From Sedimenticola hydrogenitrophicus (GTDB lineage: Bacteria; Pseudomonadota; Gammaproteobacteria; Chromatiales; Chromatiaceae), in assembly GCF_025175675.1 (NCBI RefSeq), contig NZ_JANIOA010000043.1:1-35354 (forward strand): DNA of 35,354 bases, in the 5' to 3' direction. Both the position numbers and the translations under genes were made by a program. The notes under the pieces were generated by a model. That model did not search any database, was not told where the DNA came from, and saw nothing but the letters and a program-made list of their open reading frames with translations. Below, piece by piece: positions 18,076-28,270 of this stretch. The first letter of the stretch is position 1; every line of letters begins with the position of its first letter.

Positions 18076-19486
18076 TCTCAAAACCCTCTTCCCGGGCCAG
18101 TTGGTGTAACGATTTGGGGGCGATTTTCGGGGCCGTGCGCACCCGGGTCCAGGGGCCGATCTTGTTGGGTACGACCCCCCGCAACAGGCCGGCCAGCCGG
18201 GTGCCACCGCGATATACGGCGGGGTTGGCATGGGCCCAACTCCAGAGTTTCCAGATCAGTGCCTCCCTGGTGGAGCGCTGCGAACCCTGACCGATGGTGG
18301 CGCCGGTGTGGTCGTTGCGTACCTGCTCGTAGCGCAGCCGGTGCAGCAGTTTCGGCAGCGGTATCTTCACCGGGCAGACCTCGCCGCAGGCGCCGCACAG
18401 GGTGGAGGCGGTGGGCAGGACGCCAAAGTTTTCCAGGCCGAACTTCTGCGGTTCGATCACCGAGCCGATGGGGCCGGGGATCAGCGAGCCGTAGGCGTGG
18501 CCGCCGATGCGAGTGTAGACCGGGCAGTGGTTCATGCAGGCGCCGCAACGGATACAGCGCAGGCTGTCGAACAGCTCCTCGTCCGCGTAGATCCTGGAGC
18601 GCTGGTTGTCCAGCAGCACCAGATGCACCTCGGTCGGACCATCCCGTTCGCCCGGCTTGCGTGGCGAGCTGATCATGTTGAAGTAGGTGGAGATGTGCTG
18701 GCCGCTGGCCGAGCGGGTCAGCAGCTTGAGCAACGGCGGTACATCGGCCAGCTTCTCCACCACCTTCTCGATACCGGTGACGGCGATGTGTACCGGCGGC
18801 ACGGTGGTGCACATGCGGCCGTTGCCCTCGTTCTCCACCAGGCAGAGAGTGCCGGTCTCGGCCACCGCGAAGTTGACTCCCGAGAGTCCCACATCGGCCT
18901 CGAAGAACTTGCCGCGCAGGATCTTGCGGGCGCTGCGGGTCATGGTCTCGATATCCTCGCTGTAGGGAATATCGGGATGTTTCTCCTGGAACAGCTGGGC
19001 GATCTCCTGTTTGCTCTTGTGGATGGCCGGGGCAATGATGTGGGAGGGGGTCTCATGGTCCAGCTGGATGATGTACTCGCCCAGATCGGACTCGATGCAG
19101 CTGTTGCCCTGGGCCTCCAGGAAGTGGTTCAGCTCCATCTCCTCGGAGACCATCGACTTGCCCTTGATCATGCCGGTGGCCTGGTGACGTTCCATGATCT
19201 CCAGAACGATCCGGTTGGCCTGCTCGATGGTCTCGGCCCAATGGACCTGGATGCCGTTGCGGGTGCAGTTGGCCTCCAGTTGCTCCAGCAGTTCCGGCTG
19301 CTTGACCAGGGCGTTGGCGCGGATGTTGGCGCCGGTGATGCGCAACGCCTCCAGGGCCTCCTTGTCCGGAAAGGCGTTGCTCCGCTTCTCCATCAGCCCG
19401 TCCATGGCGACGCGGAAGTTGCGGCGCAATTGCGGGTTGTTCAGCGCCTTCTGTACACGCTGTTCGAATTCAGCTTTCTGCTGCAT
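18068..19486 (-). CDS. lutB: LutB / LldF-like iron-sulphur L-lactate oxidation protein
   Basis: The 472-residue product (ATG at 19486, with GGGAG upstream inside lutA) is the LutB/YkgF/LldF subunit. An N-terminal LUD domain contains GKSMVSEEMELNHFLEAQG and AETGTLCLVENEGNGRM. Two ferredoxin-like clusters follow, CIRCGACMNHCPVY (about residue 310) and CGACGEVCPVKIPLP (about 361). The C-terminal extension with WKLWSWAHANP is also typical of the family. The protein is expected to hand electrons from lactate to the quinone pool with LutA and LutC. It overlaps lutA by 17 bp and lutC by 8 bp, so the three genes form a tight operon. The in-frame start at 19534 is rejected as it lies deep in lutA. Confidence 0.96.
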   Translation of the reverse strand: MQQKAEFEQRVQKALNNPQLRRNFRVAMDGLMEKRSNAFPDKEALEALRITGANIRANALVKQPELLEQLEANCTRNGIQVHWAETIEQANRIVLEIMERHQATGMIKGKSMVSEEMELNHFLEAQGNSCIESDLGEYIIQLDHETPSHIIAPAIHKSKQEIAQLFQEKHPDIPYSEDIETMTRSARKILRGKFFEADVGLSGVNFAVAETGTLCLVENEGNGRMCTTVPPVHIAVTGIEKVVEKLADVPPLLKLLTRSASGQHISTYFNMISSPRKPGERDGPTEVHLVLLDNQRSRIYADEELFDSLRCIRCGACMNHCPVYTRIGGHAYGSLIPGPIGSVIEPQKFGLENFGVLPTASTLCGACGEVCPVKIPLPKLLHRLRYEQVRNDHTGATIGQGSQRSTREALIWKLWSWAHANPAVYRGGTRLAGLLRGVVPNKIGPWTRVRTAPKIAPKSLHQLAREEGFENE

Positions 19487-20237
19487 GGGTACGCTCCCAG
19501 AGGAAACTGGCAATGTGTTGACCCTTGGGGCCAATGCCCTGGTGCTGCATGTGGCCGGTAATGTTCATCAGGCAGCCACAGTCACCGCTGACCAGTTGGT
19601 CGGCGCCGGTGTCGGTGATGGCCTTGGCCTTGTCCGTCACCATGGCGGCGGAGATGTCGGGGTGCTTGACGGCGAAGGTGCCGCCGAAACCGCAGCACTC
19701 GGCCTTGCGCGCCTGCTCTACCAGCTGCACGTTGCCGAGCTGGCGCAGCAACGCCTCGTGCTCGTCGGCGACGCCCATCTCGCGCCGCGCGGAACAGGCG
19801 GTGTGCAGTGCCACCTTGGTGGGTTCCCCGAGATCCCGCAGTTCAATCTTCAGCACGTGCACCAGGAATTCGGTCAGTTCGAAGACGCGCTGCGAGAAAT
19901 CCTCCACCAGCCCCGCTTCGGGCCGACCCTTGAACACCTCCGGATAGTGGTGGCGCAGCATGCCGGCGCAGGAGCCGGAGGGGACCACGATGGGATAATC
20001 CTGGGGGAAAGTGCGGATCTGGTTGAGTACCACCGCCCGGGTTTCGTCGCGGTAGCCCGAATTCCAGGCGGGCTGTCCGCAGCAGGTCTGATCCTGCGGG
20101 AAGATCACCTGCACGCCCTCGCGCTTGATTAGCTGCATGCCGGCGAGTCCGGCTTCGGGATAGAGCAGGTCGATCAGGCAGGTGCCGAAGAAATAGACCT
20201 TGTCCGGTCTGTCCGGATAATGCTTCGCCAGAGACAT
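19470..20237 (-). CDS. lutA: LutA / LldE-like heterodisulfide-reductase-type subunit
   Basis: This 255-residue protein is the LutA/YkgE/LldE subunit of the L-lactate oxidation complex. Two CCG domains are visible: TCCGQPAWNSGY near residue 51 and ECCGFGGTFAVK near residue 183, each paired with an upstream cysteine (FFGTCLIDLL, LHTACSARREMG). These sequences bind Fe-S clusters in heterodisulfide-reductase-type proteins. CAGGAGT lies six bases upstream of the ATG at 20237. It is the first gene of lutABC. The preceding gene on the same strand is lldR, 556 bp away across a block of repeats, so lutABC may be read from the lldR promoter or from an unseen one of its own. Confidence 0.96.
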   Translation of the reverse strand: MSLAKHYPDRPDKVYFFGTCLIDLLYPEAGLAGMQLIKREGVQVIFPQDQTCCGQPAWNSGYRDETRAVVLNQIRTFPQDYPIVVPSGSCAGMLRHHYPEVFKGRPEAGLVEDFSQRVFELTEFLVHVLKIELRDLGEPTKVALHTACSARREMGVADEHEALLRQLGNVQLVEQARKAECCGFGGTFAVKHPDISAAMVTDKAKAITDTGADQLVSGDCGCLMNITGHMQHQGIGPKGQHIASFLWERTHAAES

Positions 20238-20316
20238 GGAGACTCCTGAGTACTTTAAACCAAAAGGATTAACTAACTACCACCATTGTAAACAATGATC
20301 GGACTTCGTTTTTTTT

Positions 20317-20351
20317 AGCCGCGAATGAACGCGAATACACGCAAATAATAA
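20317..20351. repeat. Short periodic repeat AGCCGCGAATGAACGCGAAT
   Basis: The units CGCGAATGA, ACGCGAATAC and ACGCAAATA follow each other at 10-11-nt spacing after a run of T residues. I recall closely similar 'GCGAATGAACGCGAAT' sequences as common dispersed repeats in proteobacteria; their origin is unknown. Confidence 0.55.
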
Positions 20352-20406
20352 AAAATATAGTTACCTGAGCGTCGCTACGTCAGTGTTGTAATCCACCCTA
20401 TGCCAA

Positions 20407-20480
20407 AGGGGTCGGAGTCAAATGGGTTCAAGGCTGTACGATTAAACCGGCATTTTTGGCCCCATTTGACTCCGACCCCT
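20407..20480. repeat. REPIN-like palindrome 2
   Basis: Perfect 20-bp arms AGGGGTCGGAGTCAAATGGG (20407-20426) and CCCATTTGACTCCGACCCCT (20461-20480) surround a 34-bp loop that shows little internal pairing. It lies between lutA and lldR. Confidence 0.85.
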
Positions 20481-20507
20481 GTGCAGTACACGCAAATAGT
20501 CAGTTTC

Positions 20508-20672
20508 GTAGGGTGGGTTAGCGGCGTTATGGCACAATAATTCCAGACTACGACAATACCGGGGCGCTGCGTAACCCACCGGTTCCGCAACTGCCAAACG
20601 GCGGGTTACGGCGCGCGCCCGGTGCAATGCAAACGGCCATCCCCTGCGCAAGGTGCGCCTAACCCACCCTGC
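20508..20672. repeat. 165-bp inverted-repeat element (GTAGGGTGGGTTAG family)
   Basis: The ends are GTAGGGTGGGTTAG (20508-20521) and CTAACCCACCCTGC (20659-20672), pairing at 13 of 14 positions. Internal CGTAACCCACC and CGGGTTACGGCG repeat the same theme. It lies exactly between two REPIN-like palindromes and encodes nothing. Together these fill the 556-bp space between lutA and lldR. Confidence 0.7.
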
Positions 20673-20686
20673 AAAACTACTAACAA

Positions 20687-20761
20687 AGGGGTCGGAGTCA
20701 AATGGGGCAAAAGGTGCCAGTTTAATCCCACAGCTTGTGCACCCATTTGACTCCGACCCCT
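20687..20761. repeat. REPIN-like palindrome 3
   Basis: It has the same 20-bp arms as palindrome 2 without a mismatch (20687-20706 and 20742-20761). The loop sequence differs except for a shared TTTAAT/ATTAAA-like core, so arms are conserved and loops are not. It lies 32 bp past the lldR stop codon. Confidence 0.85.
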
Positions 20762-20793
20762 GTGTAGCTCACCACTCCTCGCGGCTAATGTGA

Positions 20794-21534
20794 TCAAGCC
20801 GACAGGCCGCGCAGGGAGCGCTGCTTGCGCACCTCTTCGCGATCAATCTGTTGCAACGACTCCTCAACGAAAACCAGGTGCTCCTGCGCCGCTTGCCGCG
20901 CCTTCTCCGCATCGCCCTCGATCACCATGTTCATCAATCGCTCATGCTGGTTACTGAGCGGCTCGAACACCCGGGGCAGGGTGTAGAGCTTGTCCAGGTT
21001 GTGCGAGATACTGCTTTGCAGCAGGGTAAACAACCCGCGCATCACATGCAGCAGCACCAGGTTGTGCGACGCCTCCACAATGGAGAGGTGAAAGGCGGCG
21101 TCGGCGCGCGCCTCGTCCATCGGGTCGGGGCTGCCGTGGTTTTTTATCATCACCTCGAAACAGAGCCTGATCTTCTCCTTGTCCTCGCCGGTGCTGCGCA
21201 GGGCGGCGTAGTAGGCGGCGGTCCCCTCCAGGGCATGGCGGATCTCCAGTACGTCATAGCGCGATTCCGGCATCTCCCGCAGCAGGGTGATCAACGGATC
21301 GACAAACGACGGCTCCAGGGATTCGCAGACATAGGTGCCGCCGCCATGGCGAGTGGAGAGCAGGCCCTTGCTGTTCAGCTTCTGGATCGCTTCACGCAGC
21401 GAGGGCCTTGAAACCTCCAGCCGATGGGCCAGTTCACGCTCGGCCGGGAGTCGCTCGCCCGGCTTGAGGTTGCCCTCGGCAATCATCGCCTCCAGTTTCT
21501 CCGCGATCTGGTCGGAAAGTCGTTGCTGTTTCAT
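20794..21534 (-). CDS. lldR: GntR/FadR-family regulator, LldR/PdhR type
   Basis: The 246-residue product has an N-terminal winged helix-turn-helix (about 5-70, with GERLPAERELAHRLEVSRPSLREAIQKL) and a C-terminal FCD ligand domain. The likely metal/ligand residues of FCD are in DAAFHLSIVEASHN, SNQHERLM and QEHLVFVE. This is the LldR/PdhR/LctR subgroup, whose members bind lactate or pyruvate and repress lactate-use genes. Its position, between lutABC and a divergent TRAP transporter plus D-lactate dehydrogenase, makes lactate the expected effector. Two TTGGT/ACCAA-type palindromes lie in the region upstream of its start, one 23 bp from the start codon, so autoregulation is likely. Confidence 0.92.
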   Translation of the reverse strand: MKQQRLSDQIAEKLEAMIAEGNLKPGERLPAERELAHRLEVSRPSLREAIQKLNSKGLLSTRHGGGTYVCESLEPSFVDPLITLLREMPESRYDVLEIRHALEGTAAYYAALRSTGEDKEKIRLCFEVMIKNHGSPDPMDEARADAAFHLSIVEASHNLVLLHVMRGLFTLLQSSISHNLDKLYTLPRVFEPLSNQHERLMNMVIEGDAEKARQAAQEHLVFVEESLQQIDREEVRKQRSLRGLSA

Positions 21535-21556
21535 TCTGTGGTCTCTGCTTCCTCAC

Positions 21557-21573
21557 AACTGGTAAGACCAATT
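21557..21573. promoter_or_regulatory. LldR/PdhR-type operator O1, near lldR
   Basis: AACTGGTAAGACCAATT is an imperfect 17-bp palindrome of the TTGGTnnnACCAA type known for FadR-subfamily lactate/pyruvate regulators (PdhR, LldR). Six of eight base pairs match. It lies 23-39 bp upstream of the lldR start codon, as expected for autorepression of lldR-lutABC. Confidence 0.75.
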
Positions 21574-21708
21574 GTTTTTGAGTTTAGATTGATTTTTTAA
21601 AAAAGAGAAGTCCTGGCGGCCAATTTTATCAAATTTTCAACAAAAATAGCGCAGTAAGGGAGCTATAAATAAGGTGTGATGGGCTGTTTTTTTCTCGCTC
21701 CTGAATGT

Positions 21709-21737
21709 TTGACAATACAAATTCCATGAGTTATTAA
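21709..21737 (+). promoter_or_regulatory. Strong predicted sigma70 promoter for dctP
   Basis: A perfect TTGACA (21709-21714) is followed after exactly 17 bp by TATTAA (21732-21737). Transcription would start near 21744, giving a leader of about 145 nt before dctP. The operator at 21740-21756 covers this start. Confidence 0.7.
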
Positions 21738-21739
21738 TA

Positions 21740-21756
21740 AATTGGCCTGACCAGTT
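21740..21756. promoter_or_regulatory. LldR/PdhR-type operator O2, over the dctP start site
   Basis: AATTGGCCTGACCAGTT is a second 17-bp palindrome of the same class, with six of eight pairs intact. It begins three bases after the -10 box of the predicted dctP promoter, where a bound repressor would block initiation. A short CCAATTGG palindrome follows at 21759-21766 and could extend contact. Confidence 0.75.
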
Positions 21757-21889
21757 AACCAATTGGCCAGGCGACAGGATGGCCTCGTCAAACCGTCTCG
21801 GGATTGTGATCCGAGCAGGGTAAAAGCCGGAGAGAAGGCGGTTGACCGGGAGGCTGTCACCCTGTTTCCCCATTGGAGCGAAAAAAACG

Positions 21890-22975
21890 ATGAATCGAAA
21901 ACTGATCTCGGTAGTGTCCGCTGCAGCCCTGGCCCTGAGTGTCGCCAGCGGTGCTGCACTGTCGGCGGAAAAGAACACCCTCCTCAAGGTGCCGGTCTAT
22001 TTCGGCACCCACCTGACCGGCCTGGGCAGTACCCCCAAGTGGTTGGCCGAGCACCTGAACGTCGCCAGTGGCGGCAGTGTCAAGATCAAGGTCTATGAGC
22101 CGGGTAAGCTAATCCCGCCCAAGGAGATCCTGGAGTCGGTGGCCAGTGGCAAGGTCAATGCCGGTTACACCACGCCGGGTTACAACACCGGGGTGCTTGG
22201 CACCAAGGCTGGCATCTTCTCCGCCGTGCCGTTCGGCCCGGATGCTCCGGAGTTCCTCGCCTGGATCTATTACGGCGAAGGCCGCAAGCTGTGGCAGGAG
22301 ATGTATGACAAGAAGGGGCTGAATGTGCATGCCATCCCTTGCGGCATCATTGCCCCGGAGACCTCCGGCTGGTTCAGCAAGCCCATCGATAAGCCGGAGG
22401 ACCTGCAGGGTGTGCGCATGCGCTTCTTCGGTCTGGGTGCGCTGGTGATGGAGAAGATGGGTGTCTCCACCAGCCTGCTGCCTTCCAGCGAAATTTTCCC
22501 GGCGCTGGAGAAGGGTGCCATCGATGCCACCGAATTCTCCATGCCGGCCATCGACAAGCTGCTCGGTTTTCACAAAATCCTCAAGTTCAACTACTACCCC
22601 GGCTGGCACCAGCCCGCCACCCTCTTCGAGTTGGTCATCAATGGGGATACCTGGAAGGGTATGGATGAGTCACAGCAGGGCTTGGTGGAGATGAGCTGCA
22701 AGGCCGCCATGCTGGACGGCCTGGCGCTGGGTGAGGCAATCCAGTTCCCGCAGATGAAGGAGAATCTGGAGAAGAACGGCGTCGAAAACCGCTACTGGTC
22801 TCCTGAGATCCTGGATGCATTCAGGGGCAAGTGGTCCGAAGTGGTGGCCGAGGAGTCCGCCAAGGATCCCGAGTTCAAGGCGATCTGGGACAACCTGGAG
22901 AGCTTCCGCAACGACTATGCGGTCTGGAACAAGTGGGCCTTCCTGCCCCGTCCGGGCACGGTGCGCGAGCAGTAA
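21890..22975 (+). CDS. dctP: TRAP transporter periplasmic binding protein (DctP), probably for lactate or 2-oxoacids
   Basis: The 361-residue protein starts at ATG 21890 (GGAGCG ten bases upstream) with a clear signal peptide, MNRKLISVVSAAALALSVAS and onward, probable cleavage after ALSA near residue 26. It is a DctP/TakP-type TRAP substrate-binding protein. Landmarks are DLQGVRMRFFGLGALVMEKMG, where the conserved Arg holds the substrate carboxylate, SEIFPALEKGAIDATEF, and NYYPGWHQPATLFEL. The YYPGWH motif resembles the TakP group, which binds 2-oxoacids, and its relative that binds lactate. Gene context (LldR, LutABC, D-lactate dehydrogenase) supports lactate as ligand; this is inference. 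dctQ follows after 221 bp that contain a hairpin and a REPIN-like palindrome. Confidence 0.93.
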   Translation: MNRKLISVVSAAALALSVASGAALSAEKNTLLKVPVYFGTHLTGLGSTPKWLAEHLNVASGGSVKIKVYEPGKLIPPKEILESVASGKVNAGYTTPGYNTGVLGTKAGIFSAVPFGPDAPEFLAWIYYGEGRKLWQEMYDKKGLNVHAIPCGIIAPETSGWFSKPIDKPEDLQGVRMRFFGLGALVMEKMGVSTSLLPSSEIFPALEKGAIDATEFSMPAIDKLLGFHKILKFNYYPGWHQPATLFELVINGDTWKGMDESQQGLVEMSCKAAMLDGLALGEAIQFPQMKENLEKNGVENRYWSPEILDAFRGKWSEVVAEESAKDPEFKAIWDNLESFRNDYAVWNKWAFLPRPGTVREQ

Positions 22976-22988
22976 TCGTAATGGGGAA

Positions 22989-23010
22989 GGGGGCCCGGTT
23001 CCGGGCTCCC
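22989..23010 (+). terminator. GC hairpin after dctP (attenuator candidate)
   Basis: GGGGGCCCGG and CCGGGCTCCC pair around a TT loop with a single G-T pair, 13 bp past the dctP stop. It has no T-tract. Such hairpins between the binding-protein gene and membrane genes commonly keep binding-protein mRNA in excess by stabilising its 3' end. Confidence 0.5.
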
Positions 23011-23029
23011 TGCCCTCGGTCTGCGGGTT

Positions 23030-23105
23030 AGGGATCGGAGTCAAATTTGCTCCGGACTCACGGGGGCCGACCCCGTGGGTGGGAGCAGGTTTGACTCCGA
23101 TCCCT
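23030..23105. repeat. REPIN-like palindrome 4
   Basis: Perfect 16-bp arms AGGGATCGGAGTCAAA (23030-23045) and TTTGACTCCGATCCCT (23090-23105). The loop pairs further, with TGCTCC/GGAGCA and CACGGGG/CCCCGTG, so the whole 76-bp element can fold into one long hairpin. It is inserted between dctP and dctQ. Confidence 0.85.
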
Positions 23106-23196
23106 GACCCATACCGCCCGCTTTTTTTATCCCCATGATCCGCCTGCCTGCGCGTTACCAAGGTCGGGCGATCCCGAGACAGTTTTGAGGCGAGAG

Positions 23197-23835
23197 ATGA
23201 ATCAACCCAACGATCTGGAATACCGCATTCCCATCGTCGATGCCCTGAACGGATTCGTGCAACGTGTCGGCCAGGTGATGGCGTGGAGCAACGTGCTGCT
23301 GATCGGCATTATCCTGGTCCAGGTCGTGCTGCGCTACGGCTTCAATAACGGACAGGTTTATCTGGAAGAGCTGATCTGGCACATCTATGCCGTCGGCTTC
23401 ATGTTCGGCCTCAGCTTCGCCATTACCAACGATTCCCACATTCGGGTGGATATCGTGCACATGAACCTCTCCCGTACCGCCCAGCACCGTTGGGAGATCT
23501 TCGGCCTGCTGTTCCTGCTGCTGCCGTTCATCGTGGTCATCTTTTTGCACAGCCTGGAGTGGGTCAACTACTCCTACCAGATCGGCGAGAGTTCCCAAAA
23601 CCCCACCGGGTTGCCCTATCGCTGGGTTATCAAGTCGGTTATTCCGATCAGCTTTGCCCTGCTGTTCATTGCCGCCATCGCGCGCCTGATTCGCGAGGTG
23701 ACGCTGCTGCTGCATCTGGCCCGGGAGCCGGAGGAGCCCTATCCGGGGCGTGTCTCCATGCTTCGCCACCTGTTCCGGGTGCAGGAGCAGGGCAATGAGG
23801 TGACCGGTGACAACCAACAGCGCGGGGAGGAGTGA
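23197..23835 (+). CDS. dctQ: TRAP transporter small membrane subunit (DctQ)
   Basis: The product, 212 residues from ATG 23197 with GAGG upstream, has four membrane segments: about 30-50, 65-87, 107-128 and 146-167. The order and the VLLIGIILVQVVLRY opening plus EELIWHIYAVGFMFG match the DctQ family, which bridges the binding protein and the large DctM subunit. It is somewhat longer than typical DctQ proteins owing to a hydrophilic C-terminal tail of about 35 residues (PEEPYPGRVSM and on). An upstream TTG at 23185 is possible but lacks support. It ends three bases before the dctM start. Confidence 0.92.
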   Translation: MNQPNDLEYRIPIVDALNGFVQRVGQVMAWSNVLLIGIILVQVVLRYGFNNGQVYLEELIWHIYAVGFMFGLSFAITNDSHIRVDIVHMNLSRTAQHRWEIFGLLFLLLPFIVVIFLHSLEWVNYSYQIGESSQNPTGLPYRWVIKSVIPISFALLFIAAIARLIREVTLLLHLAREPEEPYPGRVSMLRHLFRVQEQGNEVTGDNQQRGEE

Positions 23836-23838
23836 GTC

Positions 23839-25227
23839 GTGGAAATGAATGAAATCCTTGTTATCGCGATGTTCGTCAGTTTCATCGCGCTGCTGTTTAC
23901 CGGTTTTCCGGTGGCCTGGGCCCTGGCGGGCATTGGCATTCTGTTTGCGGGTGTCGGCTATCTGGCAGACAACCACCTGGATACCATGACCGGTCTCGAC
24001 TACTCGACCCTCGGCCTGGCGGTGGGGCGTATCTTCGGCATCATGGACAACTGGGTGCTGGTGGCCCTGCCGATGTTCATTTTCATGGGCCTGATGCTGG
24101 ACAAGTCCGGCGTCGCCGAGCGCATGATGCACGCCATGCAGGGGCTGTTCGGGCGGGTGCGCGGCGGACTGGCGATCTCGGTGACCATCATCGGTATCAT
24201 CCTGGCGGCCTCGACCGGCATCATTGGCGCCTCGGTGGTGCTGCTGGGTGTGATGTCCCTGCCGGTGATGATGCGCCAGAAATACAGCAAGACCCTGGCC
24301 CTGGGCACAGTGGCCGGTGCCGGTTGTCTCGGCATCCTGATTCCGCCCAGCATCATGCTGGTCATCATGGGCGACCAGTTGGGCCTGTCGGTGGGCGACT
24401 TGTTCATGGGGGCCGTGTTCCCCGGGATCATACTGGGCCTGTTCTATATTTTTTATATTCTCGGTATCTCCTTTTTCAAGCCCGCCTCGGCGCCGCTCGC
24501 GGACGATGTTCAGGCGGTCAGCCTGAGGGTGGTCTGGGGCGTGTTCAAGACGATTTTGCCGCCGGCCGCCCTGATCCTGGCCGTGTTGGGCTCGATCTTT
24601 GCCGGTATCGCCACAGTGACGGAGGCGAGTGGCATCGGTGCCCTGGGTGCCATGGTTATTGCCCTGGGCTATCGCCAGCTAAACTGGGCGGTGATGAAAG
24701 AGGTGACCATCAACACCTTCAACACCTCGGCCTATATCTTCGCCATCTTCGTCGGTGCCACGGTGTTTGCCCTGGTGCTGCGTGAGCTTGGCGGGGATGA
24801 GCTGATCGAGTCCACGCTCACCGGCCTGCCGTTCGGCCCCTACGGGATCATTGCCTTCATACTGGGTGTGGTTTTCCTGCTCGGATTCTTCCTTGACTGG
24901 ATCGAGATCAGCCTGATCATCCTGCCGCTGCTGGCGCCGGTGGTGAAGGCCCTGGGGCTGGATATAGACGGTCACGGGGTGGTGGACAACCCCGAGCTGG
25001 TCTGGTTCGCGCTGCTGGTGGCGGTCACCCTGCAGACCTCGTTCCTGACCCCGCCGGTGGGCTTCGCCCTGTTCTATCTCAAGGGCGTCTGTCCTCCGGG
25101 CATCTCGCTGCTGGATATCTACAAGGGCGTTATTCCGTTCATCCTGCTGCAGCTGCTGGGGCTGCTGGTGGTCGCCTTTTTCCCCGACGTGGTCACCTGG
25201 CTGCCCTCGGTGGCCTACGGCAAGTAG
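23839..25227 (+). CDS. dctM: TRAP transporter large permease subunit (DctM)
   Basis: This 462-residue inner-membrane protein is the ion-coupled permease of the TRAP system. About twelve hydrophobic segments run through it, beginning ILVIAMFVSFIALLFTGFPV. Family motifs include GRIFGIMDNWVLVALPMFIFMG, ASTGIIGASVVLLGVMSLPVMM and GAGCLGILIPPSIMLVIMG. The C-terminal LLVAVTLQTSFLTPPVGFALFYLKG is also diagnostic. The start is GTG 23839 with GGGGAGGAG six bases upstream; an ATG at 23845 is the alternative. Conserved Asn/Gly helices suggest sodium-driven uptake as in other TRAP transporters. With DctP and DctQ it should import a small carboxylate, by context lactate. Confidence 0.95.
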   Translation: MEMNEILVIAMFVSFIALLFTGFPVAWALAGIGILFAGVGYLADNHLDTMTGLDYSTLGLAVGRIFGIMDNWVLVALPMFIFMGLMLDKSGVAERMMHAMQGLFGRVRGGLAISVTIIGIILAASTGIIGASVVLLGVMSLPVMMRQKYSKTLALGTVAGAGCLGILIPPSIMLVIMGDQLGLSVGDLFMGAVFPGIILGLFYIFYILGISFFKPASAPLADDVQAVSLRVVWGVFKTILPPAALILAVLGSIFAGIATVTEASGIGALGAMVIALGYRQLNWAVMKEVTINTFNTSAYIFAIFVGATVFALVLRELGGDELIESTLTGLPFGPYGIIAFILGVVFLLGFFLDWIEISLIILPLLAPVVKALGLDIDGHGVVDNPELVWFALLVAVTLQTSFLTPPVGFALFYLKGVCPPGISLLDIYKGVIPFILLQLLGLLVVAFFPDVVTWLPSVAYGK

Positions 25228-25234
25228 AGCTATC

Positions 25235-25307
25235 GGGGGCGGAGTCAAATGGGAGCAATGCTATCGGGTCAGCCATCATCGATGGAATCCCATTTGACTC
25301 TGACCCC
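25235..25307. repeat. REPIN-like palindrome 5
   Basis: Arms GGGGGCGGAGTCAAATGGGA (25235-25254) and TCCCATTTGACTCTGACCCC (25288-25307) pair at 18 of 20 positions. It begins 8 bp after the dctM stop codon and lies between dctM and the D-lactate dehydrogenase gene. Confidence 0.82.
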
Positions 25308-25349
25308 TGGATTATTCGTGAATTATTTATTCTGGGGTGCAGGTAAGGC

Positions 25350-28178
<2,829 letters not shown>

Positions 28179-28270
28179 GCAGACGTTCGTCGAGTCGTAT
28201 CGCCGTTAATGAAAGGAGTTTTTATCGAGTAAGCCGTACAACAACAAACCACAAGCATGATGGAGAGAGG

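Noticed and set aside
18076-18231. N-terminal extension of LutC
   Set aside because: It lies inside lutB, has no ribosome binding site and encodes Pro/Arg-rich sequence absent from LutC proteins; the ATG at 18075 overlaps the lutB stop as in coupled genes.
18230-19561. 443-residue plus-strand open frame opposite lutB
   Set aside because: Shadow of lutB, which has clear Fe-S motifs.
21613-21628. Possible third LldR operator (TGGCGGCCA)
   Set aside because: The half-sites are three bases apart rather than five as in the other two, so it does not fit the same protein geometry.
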